From contig JAKADX010000014.1 in assembly GCA_021818505.1 (NCBI GenBank), positions 1 to 64,000 of the forward strand: 64,000 nucleotides of DNA, read 5' to 3'. Made by a program: the position numbers and the translations under genes. This document shows, in pieces, positions 35,453 to 43,395 of this stretch. Position 1 is the stretch's first letter. Each line of letters begins with the position of its first letter. The notes beneath the pieces were generated by a model that worked only from the letters and a program-made list of their open reading frames with translations, ran no database searches and was not told the origin of the DNA. The stretch is from Pseudomonadota bacterium (GTDB taxonomy: Bacteria; Pseudomonadota; Alphaproteobacteria; Acetobacterales; Acetobacteraceae).

Positions 35453-37264
35453 CTAATACACTCGCTTCTTCGGCGGAAACACCGAGACCTCGTTGGTGAG
35501 CGTCTGCATGCGCACGGGACGATAGTCGAGCCTGACCGCGCCGTCCGCGTCGCACCACGCCAGCGTATGCTTCATCCATCGCTCGTCGTCGCGCTCGGGA
35601 TAATCGTCCTGCGCGTGGGCGCCGCGACTTTCCTTTCGGGCCTCGGCGCCGGCCATCGTGGTCATCGCGCAGGTCATCAGGTTCTGTAGCTCCAGCGCCT
35701 CGACCAGATCGGAATTCCAGATCATGCTCCGATCCGCGACCGACATATCGCCCAGCCGCGACCACAATACATGCATGCGCGACAGGCCTTCGCGAAGGCT
35801 GGCGTCGCTGCGAAATACGGCCGCGTGGCTCTGCATCGTCCGCTGCATCTCCGCACGCAGCACAGCCACCGGCGCACTTCCGTGTGCATGCCGCGCGCGA
35901 TCGAGCCGTGCCAGGGCTTCGTCGCCGGCCTTTGTCGGCAACTCCGGCTGGCTTGCTCCGGGCTGCACCGTCTCGGCCGCGCGGTGAGCGGCGGCCCGCC
36001 CGAACACAACGAGATCGAGAAGCGAGTTAGTGCCCAGCCGGTTGGCGCCATGCACCGAGACACACGCGGCCTCGCCGACCGCCATGAGTCCGGGGACCAC
36101 GGCATCCGGATCGTTGCACGTCGGGCGCAACACCTCGCCGCGGTAGTTCGTCGGAATGCCGCCCATGTTGTAATGCACCGTCGGCAGCACCGGAATCGGC
36201 TGCTTGGTCATGTCCACACCGGCGAACACACGCGCAGTCTCGGAGATGCCGGGCAGCCTCTCGTGCAGCAGATCGGCGCCAAGATGCTCCAAGTGCAGCA
36301 GGATGTGGTCCTTGTGAGGACCACAGCCGCGTCCGGCATTGATCTCAAGCGTCATCGAGCGCGATACCACGTCGCGGCTCGCGAGGTCCTTCGCGGTGGG
36401 CGCGTAGCGTTCCATGAACCGCTCACCCTCGCTGTTCGTCAGGTAGCCGCCCTCACCACGCGCGCCCTCGGTAATCAGGCAACCGGCGGGAAAAATGCCG
36501 GTCGGGTGGAACTGCACAAACTCCATGTCCTGGCATGGCAGTCCCGCGCGCAACACCATACCATTGCCGTCGCCGGTGCAGGTGTGCGCCGAAGTACAGG
36601 ACTGATACGCCCGTCCATAGCCGCCGGTCGCCAGCACCGTCGTCTGGGCGCGGAATCGATGGATGGTGCCGTCCTCAAGGCACCAGGCGATCACGCCGCG
36701 GCAGACACCCTCGGCGTCTACAATGAGGTCGAGGGCAAAGTACTCGACGAAAAACTCGACTTCGTGCTTGAGACTCTGCTGATAGAGTGTGTGCAGGATG
36801 GCGTGGCCGGTTCGATCGGCGGCGGCGCAGGCACGCATCGCCGGCGATTTGCCGTAATCCTTCATGTGCCCGCCGAACGGACGCTGATAGATGCGGCCGT
36901 CCTCGGTGCGGCTGAACGGCACGCCGAAATGCTCCAACTCGTAAACCGCCGGCACCGCCTCACGACACATGTACTCGATAGCGTCCTGATCGCCGAGCCA
37001 GTCCGACCCTTTCACAGTGTCGTACATGTGCCAGCGCCAATCGTCCTCGCCCATGTTGCCGAGCGCGGCACCGATCCCGCCCTGCGCCGCGACGGTGTGG
37101 CTGCGCGTGGGGAACACCTTGGTGATGCACGCGGTCTTCAGGCCCGCCGCACCCATGCCCAGCGTCGCCCGCAGTCCCGACCCGCCTGCCCCCACGACCA
37201 CGACGTCGTAGGTGTGGTCCTCGATCGCATATGCCCCGTTCGAGGGTTTCGAGATCGCGTTCAT
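35453..37264 (-). CDS. sdhA: Succinate dehydrogenase flavoprotein subunit
   Basis: A 603-residue FAD-binding catalytic subunit that oxidises succinate to fumarate. It has the dinucleotide fold [17 protein letters not shown] (about 24-40), the covalent-FAD histidine in [17 protein letters not shown], the EFVQFHPTG block, the catalytic [14 protein letters not shown] region and [21 protein letters not shown]. It starts about 10 bp after the sdhD stop. Confidence 0.97.
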   Translation of the reverse strand: MNAISKPSNGAYAIEDHTYDVVVVGAGGSGLRATLGMGAAGLKTACITKVFPTRSHTVAAQGGIGAALGNMGEDDWRWHMYDTVKGSDWLGDQDAIEYMCREAVPAVYELEHFGVPFSRTEDGRIYQRPFGGHMKDYGKSPAMRACAAADRTGHAILHTLYQQSLKHEVEFFVEYFALDLIVDAEGVCRGVIAWCLEDGTIHRFRAQTTVLATGGYGRAYQSCTSAHTCTGDGNGMVLRAGLPCQDMEFVQFHPTGIFPAGCLITEGARGEGGYLTNSEGERFMERYAPTAKDLASRDVVSRSMTLEINAGRGCGPHKDHILLHLEHLGADLLHERLPGISETARVFAGVDMTKQPIPVLPTVHYNMGGIPTNYRGEVLRPTCNDPDAVVPGLMAVGEAACVSVHGANRLGTNSLLDLVVFGRAAAHRAAETVQPGASQPELPTKAGDEALARLDRARHAHGSAPVAVLRAEMQRTMQSHAAVFRSDASLREGLSRMHVLWSRLGDMSVADRSMIWNSDLVEALELQNLMTCAMTTMAGAEARKESRGAHAQDDYPERDDERWMKHTLAWCDADGAVRLDYRPVRMQTLTNEVSVFPPKKRVY

Positions 37265-37274
37265 CCCCGTCAGG

Positions 37275-37712
37275 TCACCCCGAAAAAGCCAGCTTCAACA
37301 CCGCATAGAGCGCGAGCAGTCCGAGCAGAGCGGCCGCCCCCTTGATCGCCAGCAGCGTCGCCATGCGCAGCCGGTCGGCGTGGACGTAATCCTCCACGAC
37401 CACCTGCAGACCGAGTTGGGCATGATGAAAGGTTGCTATCACCAGGGCTGCGAAAAGCGCAGCATTGACCGGATGCGCCATCCAATGGGCCACCGCCGGG
37501 CGCGCCGCGCCGACAAGATGAAGCACCGAGGCGACGAACCATAACACCAGCGGCACGAGCGCGATCGCGGTCAGCCGCTGGGCCCACCAGTGCCGCGTGC
37601 CGCCATGCGCCGCACCCAGGCCGCGGGCACGGCCAAGCTGACTGCGCATCTCCCGCGCCCTGGGCACCTCCCGCGGGATCTGCGGCGCTGCCGACCTTGC
37701 CGTCTCGCTCAT
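37275..37712 (-). CDS. sdhD: Succinate dehydrogenase membrane anchor subunit
   Basis: A 145-residue hydrophobic anchor with three membrane helices. [19 protein letters not shown] starts the first, [17 protein letters not shown] the second (haem/quinone region) and the last ends LYAVLKLAF. The N-terminal 40 residues are Arg-rich and cytoplasmic. A strong GAGGAGG precedes the ATG. It is 7 bp after sdhC. Confidence 0.93.
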   Translation of the reverse strand: MSETARSAAPQIPREVPRAREMRSQLGRARGLGAAHGGTRHWWAQRLTAIALVPLVLWFVASVLHLVGAARPAVAHWMAHPVNAALFAALVIATFHHAQLGLQVVVEDYVHADRLRMATLLAIKGAAALLGLLALYAVLKLAFSG

Positions 37713-37719
37713 CGCCTCC

Positions 37720-38151
37720 TCACATCACCGCAACGCCAACCACCCAGGTCAGCAGGGTCAGCACCGCCGTAGCGATGAGGGCCGCCCAGCCGGTACGATG
37801 GACCTGTGGCAGGGCAAATCCCCAGCCTGCATCCCAGGTCAGGTGCCGCAAGCCCGCGCAAAAATGATACCATAGTGCAGCGGTCCAGCCGAACAACACC
37901 AACAAACCAAGCGGCGAGCGCAGGAAGCCCGAGACAGCCGCGTAAGCGGCGTCGCCGCTCGCCGCCGCGACCAGCCACCACACAAGCAGCAAGGTGCCGA
38001 TCGCCAGCGCGACCCCGGTCATCCGATGCAAAATCGACAGGACCGAGGTGATCTGCGGGCGGTACACTTGAAGATGCGGCGACAACGGACGGCGCACCCT
38101 TGCGCCGTCGCTAGTCCGACCAACCATCTGCGCGTCGCCGTCGCCCGTCAT
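37720..38151 (-). CDS. sdhC: Succinate dehydrogenase cytochrome b556 subunit
   Basis: A 143-residue membrane subunit. PLSPHLQVYRPQITSVLSILHRMTG is the family signature, with H in LHRMTG near the quinone site and a further haem-region histidine in LWYHFCAGLRHLTWD. It has three membrane spans. GGAGG lies about 10 bp upstream of the ATG. It is the first gene of the sdhCDA-(GIY-YIG)-B run; 78 bp separate it from sugE upstream. Confidence 0.94.
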   Translation of the reverse strand: MTGDGDAQMVGRTSDGARVRRPLSPHLQVYRPQITSVLSILHRMTGVALAIGTLLLVWWLVAAASGDAAYAAVSGFLRSPLGLLVLFGWTAALWYHFCAGLRHLTWDAGWGFALPQVHRTGWAALIATAVLTLLTWVVGVAVM

Positions 38152-38229
38152 GCCGGCCGAACCTCCTCGAAGCGGGTCCGTTTCAGCCCCATAGCCGTGC
38201 CGCCGCCGGGGGTCAACGCGCGGATCACC

Positions 38230-38544
38230 TCAGGAGCCGAGCTTGAGCGCCGCGACTCCGGCCAGAATCAATGCAACGCCGGCGATGCGCACGGCGGTGA
38301 GCGGTTCGCCCTCCATGCCGATCCCCCAGAACAGGCCACCTGCGGCACCGATCCCGGTCCACACTGCATACACGGTGCCCATCGGCAGCGCGCGCAGGGA
38401 CTGCGACATGCACCAAAAGCTGGCTGCCATCGCGGCGATGCATGCGATGCTTGCCCCGGGACGGGTGAAGCCATCCGAGCGCTTGAGCAGAATGACCCAA
38501 ACGACTTCGAGCGCCCCGGCAACGGCGAGCCAGGCCCAGGCCAC
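38230..38544 (-). CDS. sugE: SMR-family transporter SugE/Gdx (guanidinium exporter-like)
   Basis: A 104-residue, four-helix small multidrug resistance protein with the essential membrane glutamate E13 (AGALEVVW) and the SugE-like segments FWCMSQSLRALPMGTVYAVWTGIGAAGG. The Gdx subtype exports guanidinium; quaternary ammonium export is the alternative. No guanidine riboswitch was recognised upstream, where asd ends only 6 bp away. The start is GTG 38544 without a strong ribosome-binding site, so it is probably coupled to asd. Confidence 0.88.
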   Translation of the reverse strand: MAWAWLAVAGALEVVWVILLKRSDGFTRPGASIACIAAMAASFWCMSQSLRALPMGTVYAVWTGIGAAGGLFWGIGMEGEPLTAVRIAGVALILAGVAALKLGS

Positions 38545-38550
38545 CGGTGG

Positions 38551-39576
38551 TCAGGCGGCCGGGCGGGCCAGCAGACCTTGCGCCACCACCGTCTCCGCGA
38601 TCTGGACGGCGTTCAGCGCCGCGCCCTTGCGCAGATTGTCGGACACGCACCAGAACGCCAGCCCATGCTCAACGGTCGGATCACGACGGATACGGCTGAC
38701 GAACGTCGCGTCCTCGCCTTGCGCGTCCAGCGGCGTGACGTATCCGCCGTCTTCCCGCTCGTCCAGCACCGTGACGCCCGGCGCCGCACGGAGCACCGCC
38801 CGTGCCTCACCGACGCTGATCGGCTGCGCGAATTCGACATGCACCGCCTCGGCGTGGCCGATGAACACCGGCACGCGCACGCAGGTGGCAAACACCTTGA
38901 TTTCGGGATCGAGGATCTTCCGCGTTTCCACCGTCATCTTCCACTCTTCCTTGGTGGACCCGTCGTCCATGAATCGGTCGATGTGCGGGATGACGTTGAA
39001 GGCGATCTGCTTGGTGAAGTGCTCAGGCTTGACCGGATCGTTCACGAACACCGCCCGCGATTCGGCCCACAGCTCGTCCATCCCCTCTTTCCCGGCGCCG
39101 GACACCGACTGGTACGTCGCGACCACGACGCGACGAACGCCGAAGCGGTCGTGCAGCGGCTTGAGCGCGACAACCATCTGGATGGTGGAGCAGTTCGGAT
39201 TGGCGATGATGCCTCGGCGGATGCGCGCAAGCGCCTGCGGGTTCACTTCCGGCACCACCAGCGGTACGTCGGGTTCCATACGGAAATGGCTGGTGTTGTC
39301 GATCACCAGGCATCCCGCCTGCGCCGCCCGCGGCGCATGGACGGCCGAAACCGACGCGCCGGGGCTGAACAGCCCGATATCCCAGCCGGTGAAGTCGAAC
39401 TTCTCCAGGCTTTGCACCGTCAACACCGATTCGCCGAACGAAACTTGCGCGCCCGCCGAGCGACCCGAGGCGACAGCCGCCACCTCTTTCACCGGGAAGT
39501 TGCGCTCCGCGAGGGTTTTCAGCATCTCGCGCCCGACTGCCCCGGTGGCGCCGACGACCGCGACCCTGTAGCTCAT
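38551..39576 (-). CDS. asd: Aspartate-semialdehyde dehydrogenase
   Basis: A 341-residue NADP-dependent enzyme of the aspartate pathway (lysine, methionine, threonine, diaminopimelate). It has VAVVGATGAVGREML at the N-terminus, the catalytic C129 in ANPNCSTIQMV, a later YQSVSGAGKEGMDEL and the HAEAVHVEF histidine region. ATG 39576 has GAGAGAGG upstream and starts at the Rossmann strand, so the open extension to 39621 is rejected. Confidence 0.95.
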   Translation of the reverse strand: MSYRVAVVGATGAVGREMLKTLAERNFPVKEVAAVASGRSAGAQVSFGESVLTVQSLEKFDFTGWDIGLFSPGASVSAVHAPRAAQAGCLVIDNTSHFRMEPDVPLVVPEVNPQALARIRRGIIANPNCSTIQMVVALKPLHDRFGVRRVVVATYQSVSGAGKEGMDELWAESRAVFVNDPVKPEHFTKQIAFNVIPHIDRFMDDGSTKEEWKMTVETRKILDPEIKVFATCVRVPVFIGHAEAVHVEFAQPISVGEARAVLRAAPGVTVLDEREDGGYVTPLDAQGEDATFVSRIRRDPTVEHGLAFWCVSDNLRKGAALNAVQIAETVVAQGLLARPAA

Positions 39577-39715
39577 AATGCCTCTCTCCCTCCGGCGCCG
39601 GTCTCTCCCGCGGCGCAGCAAACCGCCTAGCGCGTCGGCGCCCGAACTGACAAGCAGACTTCACGCGCACCTGGGGTCCTCACGCCGCAACAGGCCCCGG
39701 CACTGGCCGCGACGG

Positions 39716-40096
39716 CTAATCGGGCTTGCGCGCCCGCTCAAGGGCAGCGAGCCGCGCAGCGGCACTCGCCGTAGCCTCTGCCTCCAGAGCCCGGTATTCG
39801 GCCACGATCGCTGCTCCGGCGGCGGTGAGACGGGCGCCTCCGCCGCCGCTGCCACCGGCCGCCGTTGCCACCACGGCCGTGCCGAGGTGGCGGTTCAGGT
39901 CCTCGACCAGTTCCCACGCCCTTCGATACGACATCCGCAGCGATCTGCCGGCCGCGGAAATCGACCCGGTTTGAGCGATCGCCTCCAGAAGGGCCACTTT
40001 GCCAGGACCGATCCGCGCCCCACAGGCAAGGTCTAGCCGTATGCTCACCCGGTCACGGGGCGGCAAGGCGGTCGCGCGCGAAGGCATCGCGGTCAT
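39716..40096 (-). CDS. ModE N-terminal-type winged-helix regulator (no molybdate-binding domain)
   Basis: About 126 residues with the LysR-like winged helix of ModE: GKVALLEAIAQTGSISAAGRSLRMSYRRAWELVEDLNRHL, then a Gly-rich wing (GGSGGGGARLT) and a helical tail with EYRALEAEATASAAARLAAL. Full-length ModE (about 260 residues) has two C-terminal Mop domains for molybdate, which are missing here. Short ModE-like regulators are known and may sense nothing themselves. No molybdate transporter is nearby. The start is uncertain (40144, 40096 or 40087). Confidence 0.75.
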   Translation of the reverse strand: MTAMPSRATALPPRDRVSIRLDLACGARIGPGKVALLEAIAQTGSISAAGRSLRMSYRRAWELVEDLNRHLGTAVVATAAGGSGGGGARLTAAGAAIVAEYRALEAEATASAAARLAALERARKPD

Positions 40097-40201
40097 GGGC
40101 CGGCACGCTGTCACGTCGCGCCCGGTCGGGCAACCACGACGCATTGAGCCACCGCTGCCGGGCGCGTAGAGATGAGCATCGACCGGAATGGGAGAGTCGC
40201 G

Positions 40202-40555
40202 ATGTCATTCCGTGGGGCAATAATAATCACAGGGATCGCGCTGGCCGCCCTGTCCACAGGCGCACGGGCCGACGTGATCGACGGGGCGTGGTGCCGCGAG
40301 CCGGACGGACGTCTGACCATCGATGGGCCAACCATCGTCACTCCGGCGGGCATCACGACGCGCGGCACCTATTCGCGCCACTATTTCAGTTATGTGGTGC
40401 CCAACGGCGAAAGCGGGGCCGGAACCACGATCGAAATGCGGCTGCTCAACGAGGAAACCATGCAGATGCGGGCGGGGCCCGCCGGGCCGATCGAAACCTG
40501 GCTCCGCTGCAGCCCGGCGGTGAGTTGGCGCGCGGCGGGGACGGCCGGCGGCTGA
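40202..40555 (+). CDS. Small secreted protein of unknown function
   Basis: A 117-residue protein with a signal peptide (FRGAIIITGIALAALSTGARA, cleavage near residue 22). The mature part begins DVIDGAWCREPDGRLTIDG and ends with a second cysteine in TWLRC, so one disulfide is possible. The beta-rich pattern suggests a small lipocalin-like or stress periplasmic protein, but no family is recognised. ATG 40202 is preferred because GGGAGAG lies 5 bp upstream. It is convergent with the Cys-cluster protein gene (3-bp gap). Confidence 0.65.
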   Translation: MSFRGAIIITGIALAALSTGARADVIDGAWCREPDGRLTIDGPTIVTPAGITTRGTYSRHYFSYVVPNGESGAGTTIEMRLLNEETMQMRAGPAGPIETWLRCSPAVSWRAAGTAGG

Positions 40556-40558
40556 TGC

Positions 40559-41005
40559 TTAGGTGTCCGGGCTGTCGGGGGTTGGCGCCTGGCCCCTGCG
40601 CGGTGCCCCCTGGCCACAGGCATCGCTGCCGTGAGTCGCGGGCCACATCAGTCGCAACCCAGGCGCGGCGAGCGGCGACGGTGCATGGCGCACGCAGCGA
40701 CCCGCCTGGCGCCACCACGCGCGAGGCTGATCATTGAAGTCCATCGGCTGCAGCCCGCCCTCGTGGACGCTCGGCATCCAAAAGGCACAGTCCGCGCAGA
40801 CCTGCTGTCCGACGCTCGCGTCCCCTGGCATGCCCTCACCGCACCCTTCGCTGGCGAACGTTTCCGGCCAGTGGGCGACGGTGTCGGTACTCTCGGCCGG
40901 CTCGGGGGCGTACCGGCGGCAGACCCCGCCGTTCGCGTTGTAGGCCGCCCAAAAGCGGCAGGAACCGCAGCGGACAGGCGGAGCCATTCCTTCCCGTCCG
41001 CTCAC
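40559..41005 (-). CDS. Internally duplicated four-cysteine-cluster protein, function unknown
   Basis: A 148-residue protein made of two related units. Unit 1 has C13-x2-C16, C29 and C55; unit 2 has C70-x2-C73, C104 and C130. In both, exactly 25 residues separate the third and fourth cysteine. Both share C-x2-C-x-F-W, C-x-R-x-A-P and C-G-x-G. Each is likely to bind one metal ion (Zn or Fe). There is no signal peptide or membrane span. The start is GTG 41005 with GAAGGCGC upstream; ATG 40987 is the alternative. The function is unknown. Confidence 0.7.
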   Translation of the reverse strand: MSGREGMAPPVRCGSCRFWAAYNANGGVCRRYAPEPAESTDTVAHWPETFASEGCGEGMPGDASVGQQVCADCAFWMPSVHEGGLQPMDFNDQPRAWWRQAGRCVRHAPSPLAAPGLRLMWPATHGSDACGQGAPRRGQAPTPDSPDT

Positions 41006-41204
41006 GATGCGCCTTCGACGTTGAGAGGGTTCATGACCGCCTGATCCTGTTGGGAAAGCACTGGCAGCAGTAAATCCGGCGTCACAGGCGGAAATGCAAT
41101 GGCAAACCGCGACTGGCGGCCGGCGGTGAAACCTGTTTTAATTGTGACCCTTGGCACCCGCTGCTTAACCCGCGGCCGGGGTCGAGCGGGAGCGGTGCAC
41201 GTCG

Positions 41205-41939
41205 ATGATCGAGCAGGAACGGGACGCGGTGGCTGGCCCGGGGCGGCCGGCCCCGGGGCGTAAGCCGAACATACTGTTGGTCGAGGACGACCAGACCATC
41301 GCCGACGAAGTGCGCGATGATCTGATCGGCCGCGGGTACGTCGTCGAGCATATCGGCGACGGTGCCGCCGCCATGCGCGCGGTGCAGTCCCGCCATTTCG
41401 ACCTTCTGATCGTGGACCGTCTGCTGCCGGGGCTGGACGGGCTGACCGTGATCGAACGCGCCCGGGCGCTCGGCATCCGCACGCCGGTCTTGGTATTGAG
41501 CGCGCTCAGCGCAGTCGATGATCGGGTTCGCGGGCTGAAGGCCGGTGGCGATGACTATCTCACCAAGCCGTTCGCCTTCATGGAGCTTGCGGCACGCGTG
41601 GAGGCGCTGCTTCGACGGCCCATCGACATGCGCGAAACCGTCCTGCGCATCGGGCCGTTGGAGATGGATCTGATCGACCGGACGGTTCGCCGCGGCGAGC
41701 GCGAACTCGATCTGCTGCCCCGCGAGTTCAAGCTGCTGGAATACCTGATGCGCCGCCCCGGCCAGCTGGTCACGCGGGACATGCTGCTTGAGGACGTCTG
41801 GCACTACCGGTTTCTGCCGCAGACCAACCTTGTGGATGTGCATATCGGCCGGCTGAGGCGCAAGCTTGACGCTCCCGGCGAACCTCCCCTTATTCAGAGC
41901 GTGCGTGGCGCAGGCTTCATATTCCGTGTTCCAGACTGA
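41205..41939 (+). CDS. OmpR/PhoB-family response regulator
   Basis: A 244-residue regulator: receiver domain (about 21-135) with acidic pocket E27-D28-D29, phospho-acceptor D71 (LLIVDRLLPGLDG), a Ser in VLVLSA and Lys in YLTKPF. The C-terminal winged-helix DNA-binding domain (about 145-244) has LLPREFKLLEYLMRRPGQLVTR, then LVDVHIGRLRRKLD. It is overlapped at its 3' end by the sensor kinase gene, forming a two-component operon. The inducing signal is not visible; closest in style to PhoP/QseB/TctD-type regulators. Confidence 0.93.
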   Translation: MIEQERDAVAGPGRPAPGRKPNILLVEDDQTIADEVRDDLIGRGYVVEHIGDGAAAMRAVQSRHFDLLIVDRLLPGLDGLTVIERARALGIRTPVLVLSALSAVDDRVRGLKAGGDDYLTKPFAFMELAARVEALLRRPIDMRETVLRIGPLEMDLIDRTVRRGERELDLLPREFKLLEYLMRRPGQLVTRDMLLEDVWHYRFLPQTNLVDVHIGRLRRKLDAPGEPPLIQSVRGAGFIFRVPD

Positions 41940-43365
41940 GATCTTTCGTTCGACGCCGTTTCGCCTCGCCGCAGCCTTTGCGGCCGCCATCGCTGCCGTG
42001 ACGCTGTTGCTTTTCGCCTTCATCTACTGGCAGACCGCGATCTTCGAAATAGCGCGGATCGACGCCTTCCTCGAGAGCGAGGCGGCGGTGATCGCGAATG
42101 AAAGCGAGCGCGAGATCGTCCATAGCCTGTCGCACCAGTTGGCCGGCAACCTGATCCGGGTTTCGTTCGCCGGCCTGTTCTCCTCCGACGGCACCCCACT
42201 GGCCGGCAATCTGCGACACATACCGGTCGGGCTGCGCATCGACGGGCTGGCGCACCGAGTGAGCGCCGACGGAATCGAGCCTGACGCGCCGGGCTTCGCG
42301 GTTGTGCGCGCGGTGGCGCGACGGCTTCCTGATGGCAAGGTCCTGGTGATCGCACGGGACATCGAGGTGCTGGACGAACTGCGCGCCCCGGTGCTGAACG
42401 CTCTGGAGCTTGGGCTGATCCCTGCGTTCGTGCTGTCACTCGCCGCCGGCGTGCTGCTCAGCCGGCGCGCTCTCGCCCGCGTGAAGATTGTTCACGAAAC
42501 AATCGAGCGGATCATGCGCGGCGACTTGCACGAGCGCCTTCCGGCGCGCGGCACGCGCGACGACCTCGATCGGCTCGCGGTGAGCGTCAACCGCATGCTC
42601 GACCGAATCGAGCGGCTGTTGCACGAGGTCAAGGGCGTCGGCGACAACATCGCACACGACCTGCGCACGCCGCTGGCTCGCGCCCGCGCAAAGCTGGAGC
42701 GCGGGCGCAACGTGGCGACCGATCTGCCGGCACTGCGCGGGGTGGTCGACACTGCGGTTGCTGACCTGGACCAGACGATCAGCATCATCACGGCGCTGTT
42801 GCGCATCGGGGAGATCGAAACCGGGAGGCGGCGCAGCGGATTCGGCGAGGTGAACCTCGCCGACATAGCGCGCGAGGTGTACGACCTCTATCAGCCCGCG
42901 TGCGAGGAGCGTGGATTGGCGCTGCGGCTCGATATCGCAGAGGCACCAGTCGTGTTCGGCGACGGCGAGTTGCTGATGGAGGCGATCGCCAATCTTGTGG
43001 ATAACGCTGTCAAGTTCACCCCGGCGGGTGGCCGCGTGACGGTAGCGGTGGGACTGGAGGACGGTGCCCCGGCGCTGCGCGTGGAGGATACCGGTCCCGG
43101 GATACCCCTGGGCGAGCGGGAGGACGTGCTGCGCCGGTTCTATCGTGCGGAGGCGAGCCGGAACACAGCCGGTCACGGGCTCGGCCTGAGCATCGTCGGC
43201 GCGATCGTGCGGCTGCACGACTTCAGACTGACCCTGCGGGATGCCAAGGACGGTACCGGCGCAGTGTTCGTCATTCTCGCTCGGCCGCACGACGAGTGTC
43301 CCTCCGCAGACAAGGGGGGAGCACGTGTCAGATCTGCAGACGCAAGGCAGCCCGCGCCGGCGTGA
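41926..43365 (+). CDS. Sensor histidine kinase
   Basis: A 479-residue membrane kinase. TM1 is about residues 14-34 and TM2 about 160-180, flanking a roughly 125-residue periplasmic sensor region. A HAMP linker follows, then HisKA with H244 (NIAHDLRTPLARARAKLE) and a HATPase_c domain with N box (ANLVDNAVKF), G1 (VEDTGPGI) and G2 (GHGLGLSIV). The start is taken as GTG 41926, which overlaps the regulator stop by 14 nt. The gene ends inside a strong terminator hairpin. Confidence 0.9.
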   Translation: MFQTEIFRSTPFRLAAAFAAAIAAVTLLLFAFIYWQTAIFEIARIDAFLESEAAVIANESEREIVHSLSHQLAGNLIRVSFAGLFSSDGTPLAGNLRHIPVGLRIDGLAHRVSADGIEPDAPGFAVVRAVARRLPDGKVLVIARDIEVLDELRAPVLNALELGLIPAFVLSLAAGVLLSRRALARVKIVHETIERIMRGDLHERLPARGTRDDLDRLAVSVNRMLDRIERLLHEVKGVGDNIAHDLRTPLARARAKLERGRNVATDLPALRGVVDTAVADLDQTISIITALLRIGEIETGRRRSGFGEVNLADIAREVYDLYQPACEERGLALRLDIAEAPVVFGDGELLMEAIANLVDNAVKFTPAGGRVTVAVGLEDGAPALRVEDTGPGIPLGEREDVLRRFYRAEASRNTAGHGLGLSIVGAIVRLHDFRLTLRDAKDGTGAVFVILARPHDECPSADKGGARVRSADARQPAPA

Positions 43366-43377
43366 GCCGGCGCGGGC
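43350..43377. terminator. Bidirectional hairpin terminator overlapping the kinase stop
   Basis: A perfect 12-bp stem, GCCCGCGCCGGC (43350-43361) with GCCGGCGCGGGC (43366-43377), loop GTGA, which contains the kinase stop codon (TGA 43363-43365). It serves the kinase gene and, from the other side, the convergent porin gene that stops at 43396. TTCGC follows on the plus strand, with no long T run. Confidence 0.75.
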
Positions 43378-43395
43378 TTCGCAATCCTGCCCCTC

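Noticed and set aside
38152-38550. Guanidine riboswitch for sugE
   Set aside because: There are only 6 bp between asd and sugE, and no riboswitch-like structure was recognised.
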